From CBDFKF01 sp965248765 (GTDB lineage: Bacteria > Pseudomonadota > Alphaproteobacteria > VGEJ01): 64,000 bases of DNA. Below are positions 33,430-41,152 of this stretch, in pieces. Location of the stretch: contig CBDFKF010000002.1 of assembly GCA_965248765.1 (NCBI GenBank), forward strand, positions 496,001 through 560,000. Reading direction: 5' to 3'. A model generated the notes under the pieces. It did no database searches and had not been told where the DNA came from. It was given only the letters and a program-made list of their open reading frames with translations. The number at the start of each line of letters is the position of its first letter. Position 1 is the stretch's first letter. The position numbers and the translations under genes were made by a program.

Positions 33430-34662
33430 TCAGACCGCGCCTTCTTCGCGGAGCTTGTCGACCGCGGCCTTGTCGAGGCCCATGACCTCGGCGAGGATCT
33501 GCTCGGTATGCTCGCCCAACAGCGGCGAAGCCTCGACCTCCACCGGCGAATCCGAAAGACGCAGCGGGCAGCCGACTGTCTTGAAGCTGCCGCGCTCGGG
33601 ATGCCGCACATCGACAATGACGCCCCGCGCCACCAGCGATTCATCCTCGATCAGTTCCTTCATATCGAGGATCGGCCCGCACGGGATCTCGCGCTCGTTC
33701 AGCATTTCCATCAGCTCGGCCTTGGTGTGCTGCAACGTCCATCCCTCGAGCATGGCGAAGATTTCCGGCAGCTTGTCGAGGCGGGCCTCGGGCGTCGCGT
33801 GAGCGGCGTCCTCGATCAGCTCCTCGCGGCCGATCAGCTCCATCCAGTGTTTCCAGCCCTGGGGTTGGATAATGCAGTACATGTAATCGTTGGGCCCGCC
33901 GGGCTTGCAGCGTAAGGCCGAGCCCGGCTGGCCGCCGCCCGAGGCATTGCCCGAGCGCGGCACAGCATCGCCGAAGGTCGCGTTGGGGTACTCCGTGAGT
34001 GGGCCATGGGCGAGGCGCTGTTGATCGCGCATCTTGACTCGGCAGAGGTTGAGGACCGCATCCTGCATGGCGACTTCGACACGCTGGCCGCGGCCGCTGT
34101 GGGTACGCTGATAGAGCGCTGCGAGAATCGCCGCAACGACGTGAATACCGGTCCCAGAATCGCCGATCTGCGCGCCGGTCGAGGTCGGCGGCCCCTCCTC
34201 GAAGCCGGTCGTGCTCATCGCTCCGCCTGTTGCCTGGGCGACGGTCTCGTAAACCTTGAGGTCGAAGTAGGGGCCGGGCCCAAAACCCTTGATCGAGGCA
34301 TAGATGATCGCCGGGTTGATCTCGTGGACCCGCTCCCAGCTGAAGCCCTGGCGATCGAGCGCGCCGGGCGCGAAGTTCTCGACCAGGATGTCGCAGTGCT
34401 TGATCAGGGCGGTGAAGATCTCCTTGCCCTTCTCGGTCTTGGTGTTGATGGTGATGCTGCGCTTGTTGCAGTTGAGCATCGTGAAGTAGAGGCTGTCGAC
34501 GTCGGGCACATCGCGCAGCTGCGCACGTGTGATGTCTCCCCGCCCGGGCAGCTCGACCTTCATCACGTCCGCGCCCAGCCACGCCAACATCTGTGTGCAC
34601 GACGGTCCCGACTGGACATGTGTCATGTCGAGGATCCGGACCCCTTCCAGCGCCTTGGCCAT
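33430..34662 (-). CDS. CaiB/BaiF family CoA-transferase, formyl-CoA transferase-like
   Basis: 410 residues: LEGVRILDMTHVQSGPSCTQMLAWLGADVMKVELPGRGD, ITINTKTEKGKEIFTALIKHCDILVENFAPGALDR, and AQIGDSGTGIHVVAAILAALYQR with the catalytic aspartate (QxGDSGTG) as in oxalate-linked formyl-CoA transferase. RVKMRDQQRLAHGPLTEYPNATFG also follows Frc. Residues of the GGGGQP loop are present as GGGQPGSALRCK. It would move CoA between formyl-CoA and oxalate, or related acids. The adjacent ThDP lyase gene supports a two-step oxalyl-CoA type pathway. Confidence 0.82.
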   Translation of the reverse strand: MAKALEGVRILDMTHVQSGPSCTQMLAWLGADVMKVELPGRGDITRAQLRDVPDVDSLYFTMLNCNKRSITINTKTEKGKEIFTALIKHCDILVENFAPGALDRQGFSWERVHEINPAIIYASIKGFGPGPYFDLKVYETVAQATGGAMSTTGFEEGPPTSTGAQIGDSGTGIHVVAAILAALYQRTHSGRGQRVEVAMQDAVLNLCRVKMRDQQRLAHGPLTEYPNATFGDAVPRSGNASGGGQPGSALRCKPGGPNDYMYCIIQPQGWKHWMELIGREELIEDAAHATPEARLDKLPEIFAMLEGWTLQHTKAELMEMLNEREIPCGPILDMKELIEDESLVARGVIVDVRHPERGSFKTVGCPLRLSDSPVEVEASPLLGEHTEQILAEVMGLDKAAVDKLREEGAV

Positions 34663-34698
34663 CGCCGCCCTCCGCTTCCCGTCGAGCTCGTCGGCGGT

Positions 34699-36363
34699 CT
34701 ATTTGTACATCGTCTGGTTCATCGTCCCCGGGCTGTAGGCATCGGGATCGATCCAGACGTTGATCAACGACGGCTTGCCCGAATCGCGGGCCCGCTCAAG
34801 CGCCGGGCGGATGTCCTCGGGCGCGCGCACCTCTTCGCCATGGCCGCCCAGCATCTCGGCGAAGCGATCGAAATGCACATCGCTCAGCACATTGGCGACA
34901 TCGCCCCGGTTGTCGCCGTACTTGGCGATCTGGCCGAAGCGGATCTGGTTCCAGGCCGAGTTGTTGCCGACAACGCCGACGAACGGCAGGTTGAAGCGCA
35001 CCATCGTGTCGAAGTCCCAGCCCGTCAGCCCGAAAGCGCCGTCGCCGAACAACGTCACGACCTCTTTTTCGGGCTGCATCAGCTTTGAGGCCATGGCGAA
35101 GGGAATCCCGACCCCGAGGGTGCCGAGCGGGCCCGGGTCCATCCAATGGCCGGGCCGGTGCGGCTTTACCACCCCGCCTGAGAACGTCACGATATCGCCG
35201 CCATCGCCGATATACACCGAGTCTTCGGTCAGGAACTCGTTGATCTCGTAGCATAGCCGCAGGGGATGGATCGGCTCGGCATCCGATTTGATCTTGGGCA
35301 GCCGCTCTGTGTAGAGACGCTCCTCTTCGGCCCTCAGCTCCTTGAGCCATGCCTCGCGTTTGCCGGCACCGTTCTTGCCTGCGCTCGCCGCCTGCACGAC
35401 CGCATCCATAATGACGCCGGAATCACCGACCAGGCCGAGGTCGATGTCGCGGTTCTTGCCGACGGTGCGGTAGTCGAGGTCGATCTGCACCACCGTCGCC
35501 TCCGCCCGCAGCCTGCGTCCGTAACCCATGCGGAAATCGAATGGGGTGCCGACGATGACGATGACATCGGCATTATTGAAGGCATATCGGCGGGCAAGCT
35601 GATAGCCGTGCGAATGATCCGGCGGCAGCGTGCCACGCGCGGCACCGTTCATGAAGATGGGCAGGTTCAGCGACTCGGCAAAGGCCTTGGCGGCGGCCGC
35701 GGCGCGGCAGGTCCACACCTGCGTGCCGAGCAGCACGCAAGGTTTCTCGGCGCCGACGAGGATCTCGGCCAATCGATCGATATCGCGAGGATCCGCTTGC
35801 CGCGCCGTTGAGGCTCTATACTGGCCGGCGGCTGGAATGCGTGCCTTCTCCTCATCAACCGTGCCGTCGAGAATATCGCGCGGGATCTCGAGGAAGCTTG
35901 GCCCCGGGGCACCGTTGAAGCACTCGCGGAAGGCCATGCTCACGAGATCGGCCGTGCGCTCGGTCGTCGGGACGGTCGAGGCGAACTTGGTGATCGGCTT
36001 CATGATGTCGACGTGCGGCAGATCCTGCAGCGAGCCCATTTGATGCTGGCTCAGCGCGCCCTGGCCGCCAATCAGCAACATCGGGCTCTCGGCGCGGTAG
36101 GCATTGGCAACGCCGGTTATCGCATCGGTCGTGCCCGGCCCGGCCGTGACCACGGCGCAGCCCGGCGTGCCGGTCACCCGCGCATAGCCATCTGCCGCAT
36201 GTGCCGCCACCTGCTCGTGGCGGACGTCAACGATCCTGATGTCCTCGTCGATGCAACCATCGTAAATGTCGATGATGTGGCCGCCGCACAGCGTAAAGAC
36301 GACCTCCACTCCCTCAGCTTTGAGCGCCTTTGCGACCAGATGTCCGCCTGATATCTCCGCCAT
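34699..36363 (-). CDS. ThDP-dependent lyase/decarboxylase (acetolactate synthase fold; oxalyl-/2-hydroxyacyl-CoA lyase-like)
   Basis: 554 residues with three ThDP-enzyme domains. The Pyr-domain glutamate is in DVRHEQVAAHAADGYARVTG. The middle domain has ILVGAEKPCVLLGTQVW. The PP-domain motif is VTLFGDGAFGLTGWDFDTMVRFNLPFVGVVGNNSAWNQI (GDG to NN). Its neighbour 36 bases downstream is a formyl-CoA transferase-like gene, the usual partner of oxalyl-CoA decarboxylase or 2-hydroxyacyl-CoA lyase. Bulk homology to acetolactate synthases makes that automatic label likely but probably wrong. Confidence 0.78.
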   Translation of the reverse strand: MAEISGGHLVAKALKAEGVEVVFTLCGGHIIDIYDGCIDEDIRIVDVRHEQVAAHAADGYARVTGTPGCAVVTAGPGTTDAITGVANAYRAESPMLLIGGQGALSQHQMGSLQDLPHVDIMKPITKFASTVPTTERTADLVSMAFRECFNGAPGPSFLEIPRDILDGTVDEEKARIPAAGQYRASTARQADPRDIDRLAEILVGAEKPCVLLGTQVWTCRAAAAAKAFAESLNLPIFMNGAARGTLPPDHSHGYQLARRYAFNNADVIVIVGTPFDFRMGYGRRLRAEATVVQIDLDYRTVGKNRDIDLGLVGDSGVIMDAVVQAASAGKNGAGKREAWLKELRAEEERLYTERLPKIKSDAEPIHPLRLCYEINEFLTEDSVYIGDGGDIVTFSGGVVKPHRPGHWMDPGPLGTLGVGIPFAMASKLMQPEKEVVTLFGDGAFGLTGWDFDTMVRFNLPFVGVVGNNSAWNQIRFGQIAKYGDNRGDVANVLSDVHFDRFAEMLGGHGEEVRAPEDIRPALERARDSGKPSLINVWIDPDAYSPGTMNQTMYK

Positions 36364-36513
36364 CCGCTCTTCTCCCCACCCTCACCAAGGGACAAAAAAA
36401 CACGCCGCAGCCCTCTCGGCGACGATCCTTCGCCGCCGCGACGCCGCGACGCCGCTCAAGACGGGACCATACCACACAATCCGCCGCGCTCTGCGGGTCA
36501 GCCGGCGCAGGCG

Positions 36514-36927
36514 CTAGCCGCGATAGGCCCTCTCGCGGCGCTCGTGACGCTCCTGTGCCTCCAGGCTCAGTGTCGCGATAGGCCGTGCTTCCAGCCGTCG
36601 CAGGTTGATGGGCTCGCCAGATTCTTCGCAATAACCAAATGTCTGGCCGGCCAGCCGCTCGAGTGCCGAGTCTATCTTGCTGATCAGTTTGCGCTCACGA
36701 TCCCGAGTCCGCAGCTCAATCGATCGGTCGGTCTCCAGCGACGCGCGGTCCGCGACGTCGGGCTCCTGGCCTCCTCCCTCTTGCAAATGCTGCAACGTGG
36801 CGCTGGTCTCCTTCAGGAGCTCTTCTCTCCACCCGAGCAACTTGCGGCGAAAATACTCGCGTTGCTTGCGATTCATAAACGTTTCGTCTTCCGATGGGCG
36901 ATATCTTCTGGGAAGACGCGCTCGCAT
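36514..36927 (-). CDS. dksA: DksA/TraR family transcription factor
   Basis: 137 residues. RYRPSEDETFMNRKQREYFRRKLLGWREELLKE is the alphaproteobacterial DksA N-terminus. A coiled-coil region is followed by DVADRASLETDRSIELRTRDRERKLI, which carries the conserved acidic tip, and then FGYCEESGEPINLRRLEARPIATLSLEAQERHERRER. The zinc-finger cysteines are mostly replaced: only one remains, as usual for this class. It binds the RNA polymerase secondary channel in stringent-type control. It lies next to fliX, the usual place in related genomes. Confidence 0.92.
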   Translation of the reverse strand: MRARLPRRYRPSEDETFMNRKQREYFRRKLLGWREELLKETSATLQHLQEGGGQEPDVADRASLETDRSIELRTRDRERKLISKIDSALERLAGQTFGYCEESGEPINLRRLEARPIATLSLEAQERHERRERAYRG

Positions 36928-37097
36928 ACTTTCCCCCTGTCTTCAGGCGGTTAGGCAACGACGGGCGCGGAGTATAGGTGGGGGCTAGAGCGGCGGCAAG
37001 AGTATGGGCGGCGTCGCCGCGAGCGCGCCGAAACAACTGTCGTGCGCAGCTCGGAGCGTATTCTTAGAGCCGGGCAGCGGCCAGCAGTGGCAGCGGA

Positions 37098-37522
37098 TCA
37101 AACGGATCGAGGGAGGCGATCAAGTTTGGCGAGTTCAACCGCGGCGCGCAGCTCAATTTCCTCGAGAACGGCCGACAGGCGCGGATCCTCGATCGACTCG
37201 AACTGCTCATCGAGGGCCTGGCGCAGCGCACGCAGCTTCCCCTGGGGAATGGTCCCGGTGAGCAACCCCGTACGCAATTGTTCGAGGTGATCGAGCAGGT
37301 CCCGGCCACGTTTGACGACGCGCCCCTGCGGGGTCGTCGCATCCGGCACCTCTTGAAGGGTCAGGACAGCATCGACCGCAGCAAGGGGTGCCCCGCTCGC
37401 CACTTTTGCGATCTGCTGCTCTTCTGCCGAAATCTCTGCCGCAAAGCCCGATCCCCGCTCTCGCCTCTTCTCGGCACGGCGAACGTTGCGGGGCGGATGG
37501 GCCCGGGGCCTTCTACTTTCAT
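37098..37522 (-). pseudogene. fliX: Flagellar assembly regulator FliX with a single-base frameshift
   Basis: It starts MKVEGPGPIRPATFAVPRRGESGDR. A one-base shift within GATCGGGCTTTGCGG (near 37450) is needed to continue into FAAEISAEEQQIAKVASGAPLAAVDAVLTLQEV...RRGRDLLDHLEQLRTGLLTGTIPQGKL...EEIELRAAVELAKLDR, the class II FliX C-terminus. With one G restored the frame is 141 codons, the normal length. It is either a real mutation or a sequencing error in a G-run. FliX links flagellar assembly to the FlbD regulator. The IS copy at 37599 lies just upstream, where flgI is normally found. Confidence 0.82.
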
Positions 37523-37681
37523 AGGGTGCGACGACTCATTGCCGAGCATCCATGCTAGCACGGATGCCGGCTCCAACCCAAGGCGGCCCGACCGAGTGTG
37601 TCACTAACACACGATATGTCCGGTTTATGTACCAGACGATCTGTCCGGATTTAGAAGCTCTCCAGGCTATGGAGGGTTTGG

Positions 37682-38857
37682 ATGCGCCGGACAGAGCAGT
37701 TGCAGGGACTGAGATTGATGAAGTTCGAGGAGGTTTACGGCCGCACCCATCGGGGTTGCTTGAGCCAAGCCGAGGCGGCGGAGGTTCTCGGCGTTTCAGA
37801 GCGCACCTTCCGGCGCTGGCGCGACCGCTATGAGGCGGACGGCGCGGAAGGGCTCTACGATCGCCGTCTGGGCCGGGTCTCGGCGCGGCGCGCGGCGGTC
37901 GACGAGGTGACGGCGCTGTTGGCGCTGTTCGACACCCGCTACTGGGACTTCACCGCCAAGCACTTCCACGAGAAGCTGGTCGCGGACTATGCCTTCAAGC
38001 GCAGCTACAACTGGGTGCGGCTGAGCTTGCAGGCCCATGGGCGAAGACGGGCGGCGCCCAGGCGCGGGGCGCACCGGCGCAAGCGGCCGCGCCGCGCGCT
38101 GCCCGGCATGATGCTGCATCAAGACGGCTCAAGCCACGCGTGGGTCCCCGATCAGTGGTGGGACCTGATCGTCACCATGGACGACACCACCAGTGAGATC
38201 TACTCGGCCTTCTTCGTCGCCGAAGAGGGCACGATGTCGAGCTTTCAGGGGGTGTCCGAGGCGATCCGGGCCAAGGGGCTGTTCTGCTCGCTCTATGCCG
38301 ACCGCGCCGGCCACTACTGGCACACCCCTGAGGCCGGCGGCACGGTCGACAAGGACAATCCGACCCAGTTCGGCCGCGCCCTGGCCCAGCTCGGCATCGA
38401 GCTGATCCCGGCCTACTCGCCCGAGGCAAGGGGGCGCTCGGAACGCATGTTCGCCACCCTGCAGAAGCGCCTGCCCCAGGAGCTCAGGCTCGCCGGCATC
38501 ACCGACATGGCCCAGGCCAACCGCTTCCTCAAGGAGCTCTACCTGCCAGGCCACAACGCCCGCTTCGCGGTGCCGCCGGAAGCCGAGGGCACCGCCTTCG
38601 TGCCCTTCGCCGGTACCCTCGACGACATCCTCTGCGTGCAGCAGGAGCGCACCGTCTCCAACGACAACACCGTGCGCTACAAACGCCTGGTGCTGGCGAT
38701 CCCGCCCGACCGCCATCGCCGCCACTACGTCAAGGCAAGGGTCCGGGTCCACGAATACCCCGACCGCACCCTCGCCGTCTTCCATGGGCCGCGCTGCCTG
38801 GCCCGATACCAGGCCGACGGATCGCCCATCAACACAAGCCACAGACAGGCCGCGTGA
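37682..38857 (+). CDS. ISNCY/IS1202-type DDE transposase, copy 2
   Basis: 391 residues, the same protein as at 20135-21310 except Asp for Gly in EADGAEG. The helix-turn-helix and acidic catalytic residues are intact. A perfect hairpin (38875-38891 with 38911-38927) follows. Confidence 0.9.
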   Translation: MRRTEQLQGLRLMKFEEVYGRTHRGCLSQAEAAEVLGVSERTFRRWRDRYEADGAEGLYDRRLGRVSARRAAVDEVTALLALFDTRYWDFTAKHFHEKLVADYAFKRSYNWVRLSLQAHGRRRAAPRRGAHRRKRPRRALPGMMLHQDGSSHAWVPDQWWDLIVTMDDTTSEIYSAFFVAEEGTMSSFQGVSEAIRAKGLFCSLYADRAGHYWHTPEAGGTVDKDNPTQFGRALAQLGIELIPAYSPEARGRSERMFATLQKRLPQELRLAGITDMAQANRFLKELYLPGHNARFAVPPEAEGTAFVPFAGTLDDILCVQQERTVSNDNTVRYKRLVLAIPPDRHRRHYVKARVRVHEYPDRTLAVFHGPRCLARYQADGSPINTSHRQAA

Positions 38858-38874
38858 TCCGCTTCGACGCGACC

Positions 38875-38927
38875 GGCCAGTGGATAAGGGGACGGCCGCT
38901 CCGCGCCCGACCCCTTATCCACTGGCC
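38875..38927. terminator. Perfect 17-bp stem hairpin inside the IS, copy 2
   Basis: Same sequence as 21328-21380, 17 bases past the transposase stop. Confidence 0.7.
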
Positions 38928-38970
38928 CAACAACCACAACTGAAGCGGTCAATTCAGTTTGTTCTCGACA

Positions 38971-39222
38971 GGACAGATGGGGCCGGTTCGAAGAACATAG
39001 GTGTGGATCGTATGTCGCTGAGGAGTTGCATTTGGGGAAGTGGAGTATGTAATTCGCCTCGGGACATCTGTATGATCCTGATGGAGGATAGGTCGGCCCT
39101 ATGGAAACACAGAAACGGCACAATACGTTTCGCCGTATGAGGACAATCACAGGAATATAGATGGCCATGCTTCCGCGATCGGGATCCAGTGTGTTGCAAC
39201 GGCTGCAAACCGTTTCGGGCGG
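38971..39222. other. Region upstream of the mobilization operon; expected place for oriT
   Basis: 252 bases between the IS end and the first RHH gene. ATACG and CGTAT form a short inverted pair around 39124-39140. By analogy with MobF plasmids the origin of transfer should lie here, but no nick motif is recognisable by eye. Confidence 0.35.
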
Positions 39223-39594
39223 ATGGCGACGATGAGGGAGGATGCCAGCGGGCGCCGCCAGCGCGCGGTGATGGCGACCGATGCGGAGTGGGAACGGATC
39301 GGCCGGGCGGCCGCGGCGAGCGGCATGGATCTGTCGCGCTTCGTGATCCATCGTGCGCTGGATCGGGACCCTCTGGCGCCGGAGGTTCTGCGCCGGGCGG
39401 TGCGCGAGATGCTGGTGCTGTCCAGGCTGGAGGAGAGGCGGCTGCGCGAGACCGGCGTCGGAGAGGCCTGGGAGAACGCCTGCGACGCGGTGGACGAGTG
39501 GATCGACCGGGAGGGCATGCTGGACCGGCTGACCGATCCCGGCGCGGCGAACCGCTGGAAGGCGGCGGGGCCGGATGGGGAAGACCGGCCGTGA
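39223..39594 (+). CDS. RHH-type relaxosome protein 1, module B
   Basis: 123 residues: RRQRAVMATDAEWERIGRAAAASGMDLSRFVIHRALDRDPLAPEVLRRAVREMLVLSRLEERRL, then WIDREGMLDRLTDPGAANRW. It is a complete paralogue of the gene at 24991. The N-terminal strand and two helices should form an Arc/MetJ-type dimer. It overlaps gene 2 by four bases (GTGA). Part of its 5' end is duplicated at 25905-26049. It probably binds oriT to help the MobF relaxase downstream. Confidence 0.74.
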   Translation: MATMREDASGRRQRAVMATDAEWERIGRAAAASGMDLSRFVIHRALDRDPLAPEVLRRAVREMLVLSRLEERRLRETGVGEAWENACDAVDEWIDREGMLDRLTDPGAANRWKAAGPDGEDRP

Positions 39595-39902
39595 CGGACG
39601 AGGCGGGACGGCCCCGCCGGCGGCAGCGGAGCCTGCACTGCAACCCGGCGGCGCAAGCGATGATCCGGGGGCGTGCGGCGGCGGCGGGGAAGACTGTGTC
39701 GCGCCATGTGCTGGAGCTTGCGCTCGCCGACGATCCGGATCGTCATCCCCTGGTGCTGACGGAAGAGGAACAGGCGGAGTTGTGGGACGGGGTCCGGGAG
39801 GTGCAGGCATTTGTGCAGGCTCTCCGGCGCGAGCTTCCGGGCGGCAGCGGGCTGAGCCTGTTGAGCGCGATCTCGGTCCTTGCACGGGAGCGTGCGGCAT
39901 GA
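39591..39902 (+). CDS. RHH-like relaxosome protein 2, module B
   Basis: 103 residues from GTG 39591: RRRQRSLHCNPAAQAMIRGRAAAAGKTVSRHVLELALADD, then LVLTEEEQAELWDGVREVQAFVQAL and a C-terminal SLLSAISVLARERAA helix. It is the counterpart of the gene at 25378. Its end overlaps gene 3 by four bases (ATGA), so the three are translationally coupled. Confidence 0.7.
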   Translation: MTDEAGRPRRRQRSLHCNPAAQAMIRGRAAAAGKTVSRHVLELALADDPDRHPLVLTEEEQAELWDGVREVQAFVQALRRELPGGSGLSLLSAISVLARERAA

Positions 39903-40387
39903 GACGAGCGCGGCGCGGCCGGAAGGCGAGCAAGCACATCTCGATCTCGGCGACAGACGCGCAATGGGAGACCGTTCGCCGCAACGCGGACCGGCGCGGT
40001 CTGTCGATCGCGCGCTACCTGGTGGGGCTGGTGGAACGGGACGGTCCGGAAGAGGACGCTGGTCCTGCGCTGGCGCTCGCTGCGGAAGAGCAGCGGGAGC
40101 TACTGGAGGCGGTTCAGGAGGTTCGCGCGCTGATGCTGGAGGGGGAGGAAGCGGTTCCCCTGGTGCGCGACATGCAGGAGCGGATCGCGGTGCGGTTCGC
40201 CGCCTGGGCGTCTGCGATGGCCGGGTCGGGCCGCTCGGAAGAGCTGCGCGCGGCGCTCGCCTCGGTGCTGGGCGAGGAGCGAGCCCGCATCGCCGCGGCC
40301 TTGGTCGTGCCCTCGGCCGCGAAGCGGGCGGACGTTCCGCAGGCCGGCGAAGGGAAGAGGGACACGCACCAGGACCGGCTGTCGTGA
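39899..40387 (+). CDS. RHH-like relaxosome protein 3, module B
   Basis: 162 residues. KASKHISISATDAQWETVRRNADRRGLSIARYLVGLVE is again RHH-like. It is followed by an acidic helical region LALAAEEQRELLEAVQEVRALMLEGEEAVPLVRDMQERI and RSEELRAALASVLGEERARIAAAL, probably coiled-coil. A truncated relative is at 25698-25904. Three successive RHH-type proteins in one operon is unusual for MobF systems, which normally have one accessory protein. Confidence 0.68.
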   Translation: MRRARRGRKASKHISISATDAQWETVRRNADRRGLSIARYLVGLVERDGPEEDAGPALALAAEEQRELLEAVQEVRALMLEGEEAVPLVRDMQERIAVRFAAWASAMAGSGRSEELRAALASVLGEERARIAAALVVPSAAKRADVPQAGEGKRDTHQDRLS

Positions 40388-40456
40388 GGCGGGCGCCATC
40401 TCCGCCGCCGACCTCCGTGAAGTGCAAGAGGTCGTCCACACGAGGGGAGGGGTAGC

Positions 40457-41086
40457 GTGACTGCGGAGCGCGACGGCAAGAGTAGACGGACAGCCCGGCC
40501 GGACCTCCTGGCGAGCCTGCCGGATGAGCGGCCGGCGCCCGGTATCGATCCGGCCGCGTTCGAGGAACTGCGGACCGCGGTGCACGACATTCGGGAGCAA
40601 TTGGCCGAGCTGAGGGAAGCGGCGTCCGCCGAACGGCTGGCGCCGGAGGCGCTTGAGGCCTGGGGCGACAAACTCGTGACCCGGGTCGTCGAGGCGGCGC
40701 GGACAGCGGACGCGCCAGCGGACGACGCGGCGGCCGCTATTGCAGTCGATACCGGAAGGATCGAGGAGGCGGCGGCGAAGGCGGCGGCGGCGGCAGAGCG
40801 CATCGATGGCGGGCTGGAACGCACCGCGGACCGGTTCGCGGCCGAGGTCAAGGGGATGGAGATCGCCGTAACCAGGATCGAGACGGGACTCGGGAAGATG
40901 CGCGACAACACCAGCCGGGAGTCCCGTCGGGCCGATCGGAGTCTCGAAGACATCCGGACACGCATGGCCGGGCTCAAGTTCGGCTGGCGGGCGGTTCTTG
41001 CGCCCTGGATCGTCTTCGTCTTCATCCTGGGCATGGCGTTCGAGAGCCGTGCACTTCTCCTCTACCGATGGTTGTGGATCAGTTGA
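40457..41086 (+). CDS. Coiled-coil protein with C-terminal membrane anchor, mobilization operon
   Basis: 209 residues from GTG 40457 with GGGAGGGG upstream. A long coiled-coil covers FEELRTAVHDIREQLAELREAASAERLAPEALEAW and an alanine-rich AAAAIAVDTGRIEEAAAKAAAAAERIDGGLERTADRFAAEVKGM segment. Near the end one hydrophobic stretch (FGWRAVLAPWIVFVFILGMAF) should anchor it in the inner membrane. I recognise no named family. Its place between RHH genes and the relaxase suggests it tethers the relaxosome to the membrane or coupling protein. Confidence 0.65.
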   Translation: MTAERDGKSRRTARPDLLASLPDERPAPGIDPAAFEELRTAVHDIREQLAELREAASAERLAPEALEAWGDKLVTRVVEAARTADAPADDAAAAIAVDTGRIEEAAAKAAAAAERIDGGLERTADRFAAEVKGMEIAVTRIETGLGKMRDNTSRESRRADRSLEDIRTRMAGLKFGWRAVLAPWIVFVFILGMAFESRALLLYRWLWIS

Positions 41087-41152
41087 ACCGGCGGCGTTCC
41101 CCCTCTCGGCCTCTGCGGCGCACCGGCGCGGTCGTCCGCGAGGCCTGACCCG

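Larger units (their letters stand above)
37599..38970 (+). mobile_element. ISNCY-type (IS1202-like) insertion sequence, copy 2
   Basis: It is collinear with 20052-21423 without indels. The sequences on its two sides do not match each other, so there is no target duplication. The left neighbour is the fliX upstream region and the right neighbour is mobilization DNA, suggesting this copy marks a recombination joint. Confidence 0.9.

Noticed and set aside
34699..36363. Naming the ThDP enzyme ilvB/acetolactate synthase
   Set aside because: There is no small regulatory subunit gene, and the neighbour is a formyl-CoA transferase-like gene; the reaction is left open.
38971..39222. Calling an oriT with a nick site
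   Set aside because: Only short imperfect inverted pairs are present and no sequence matches a known MobF nick region convincingly.
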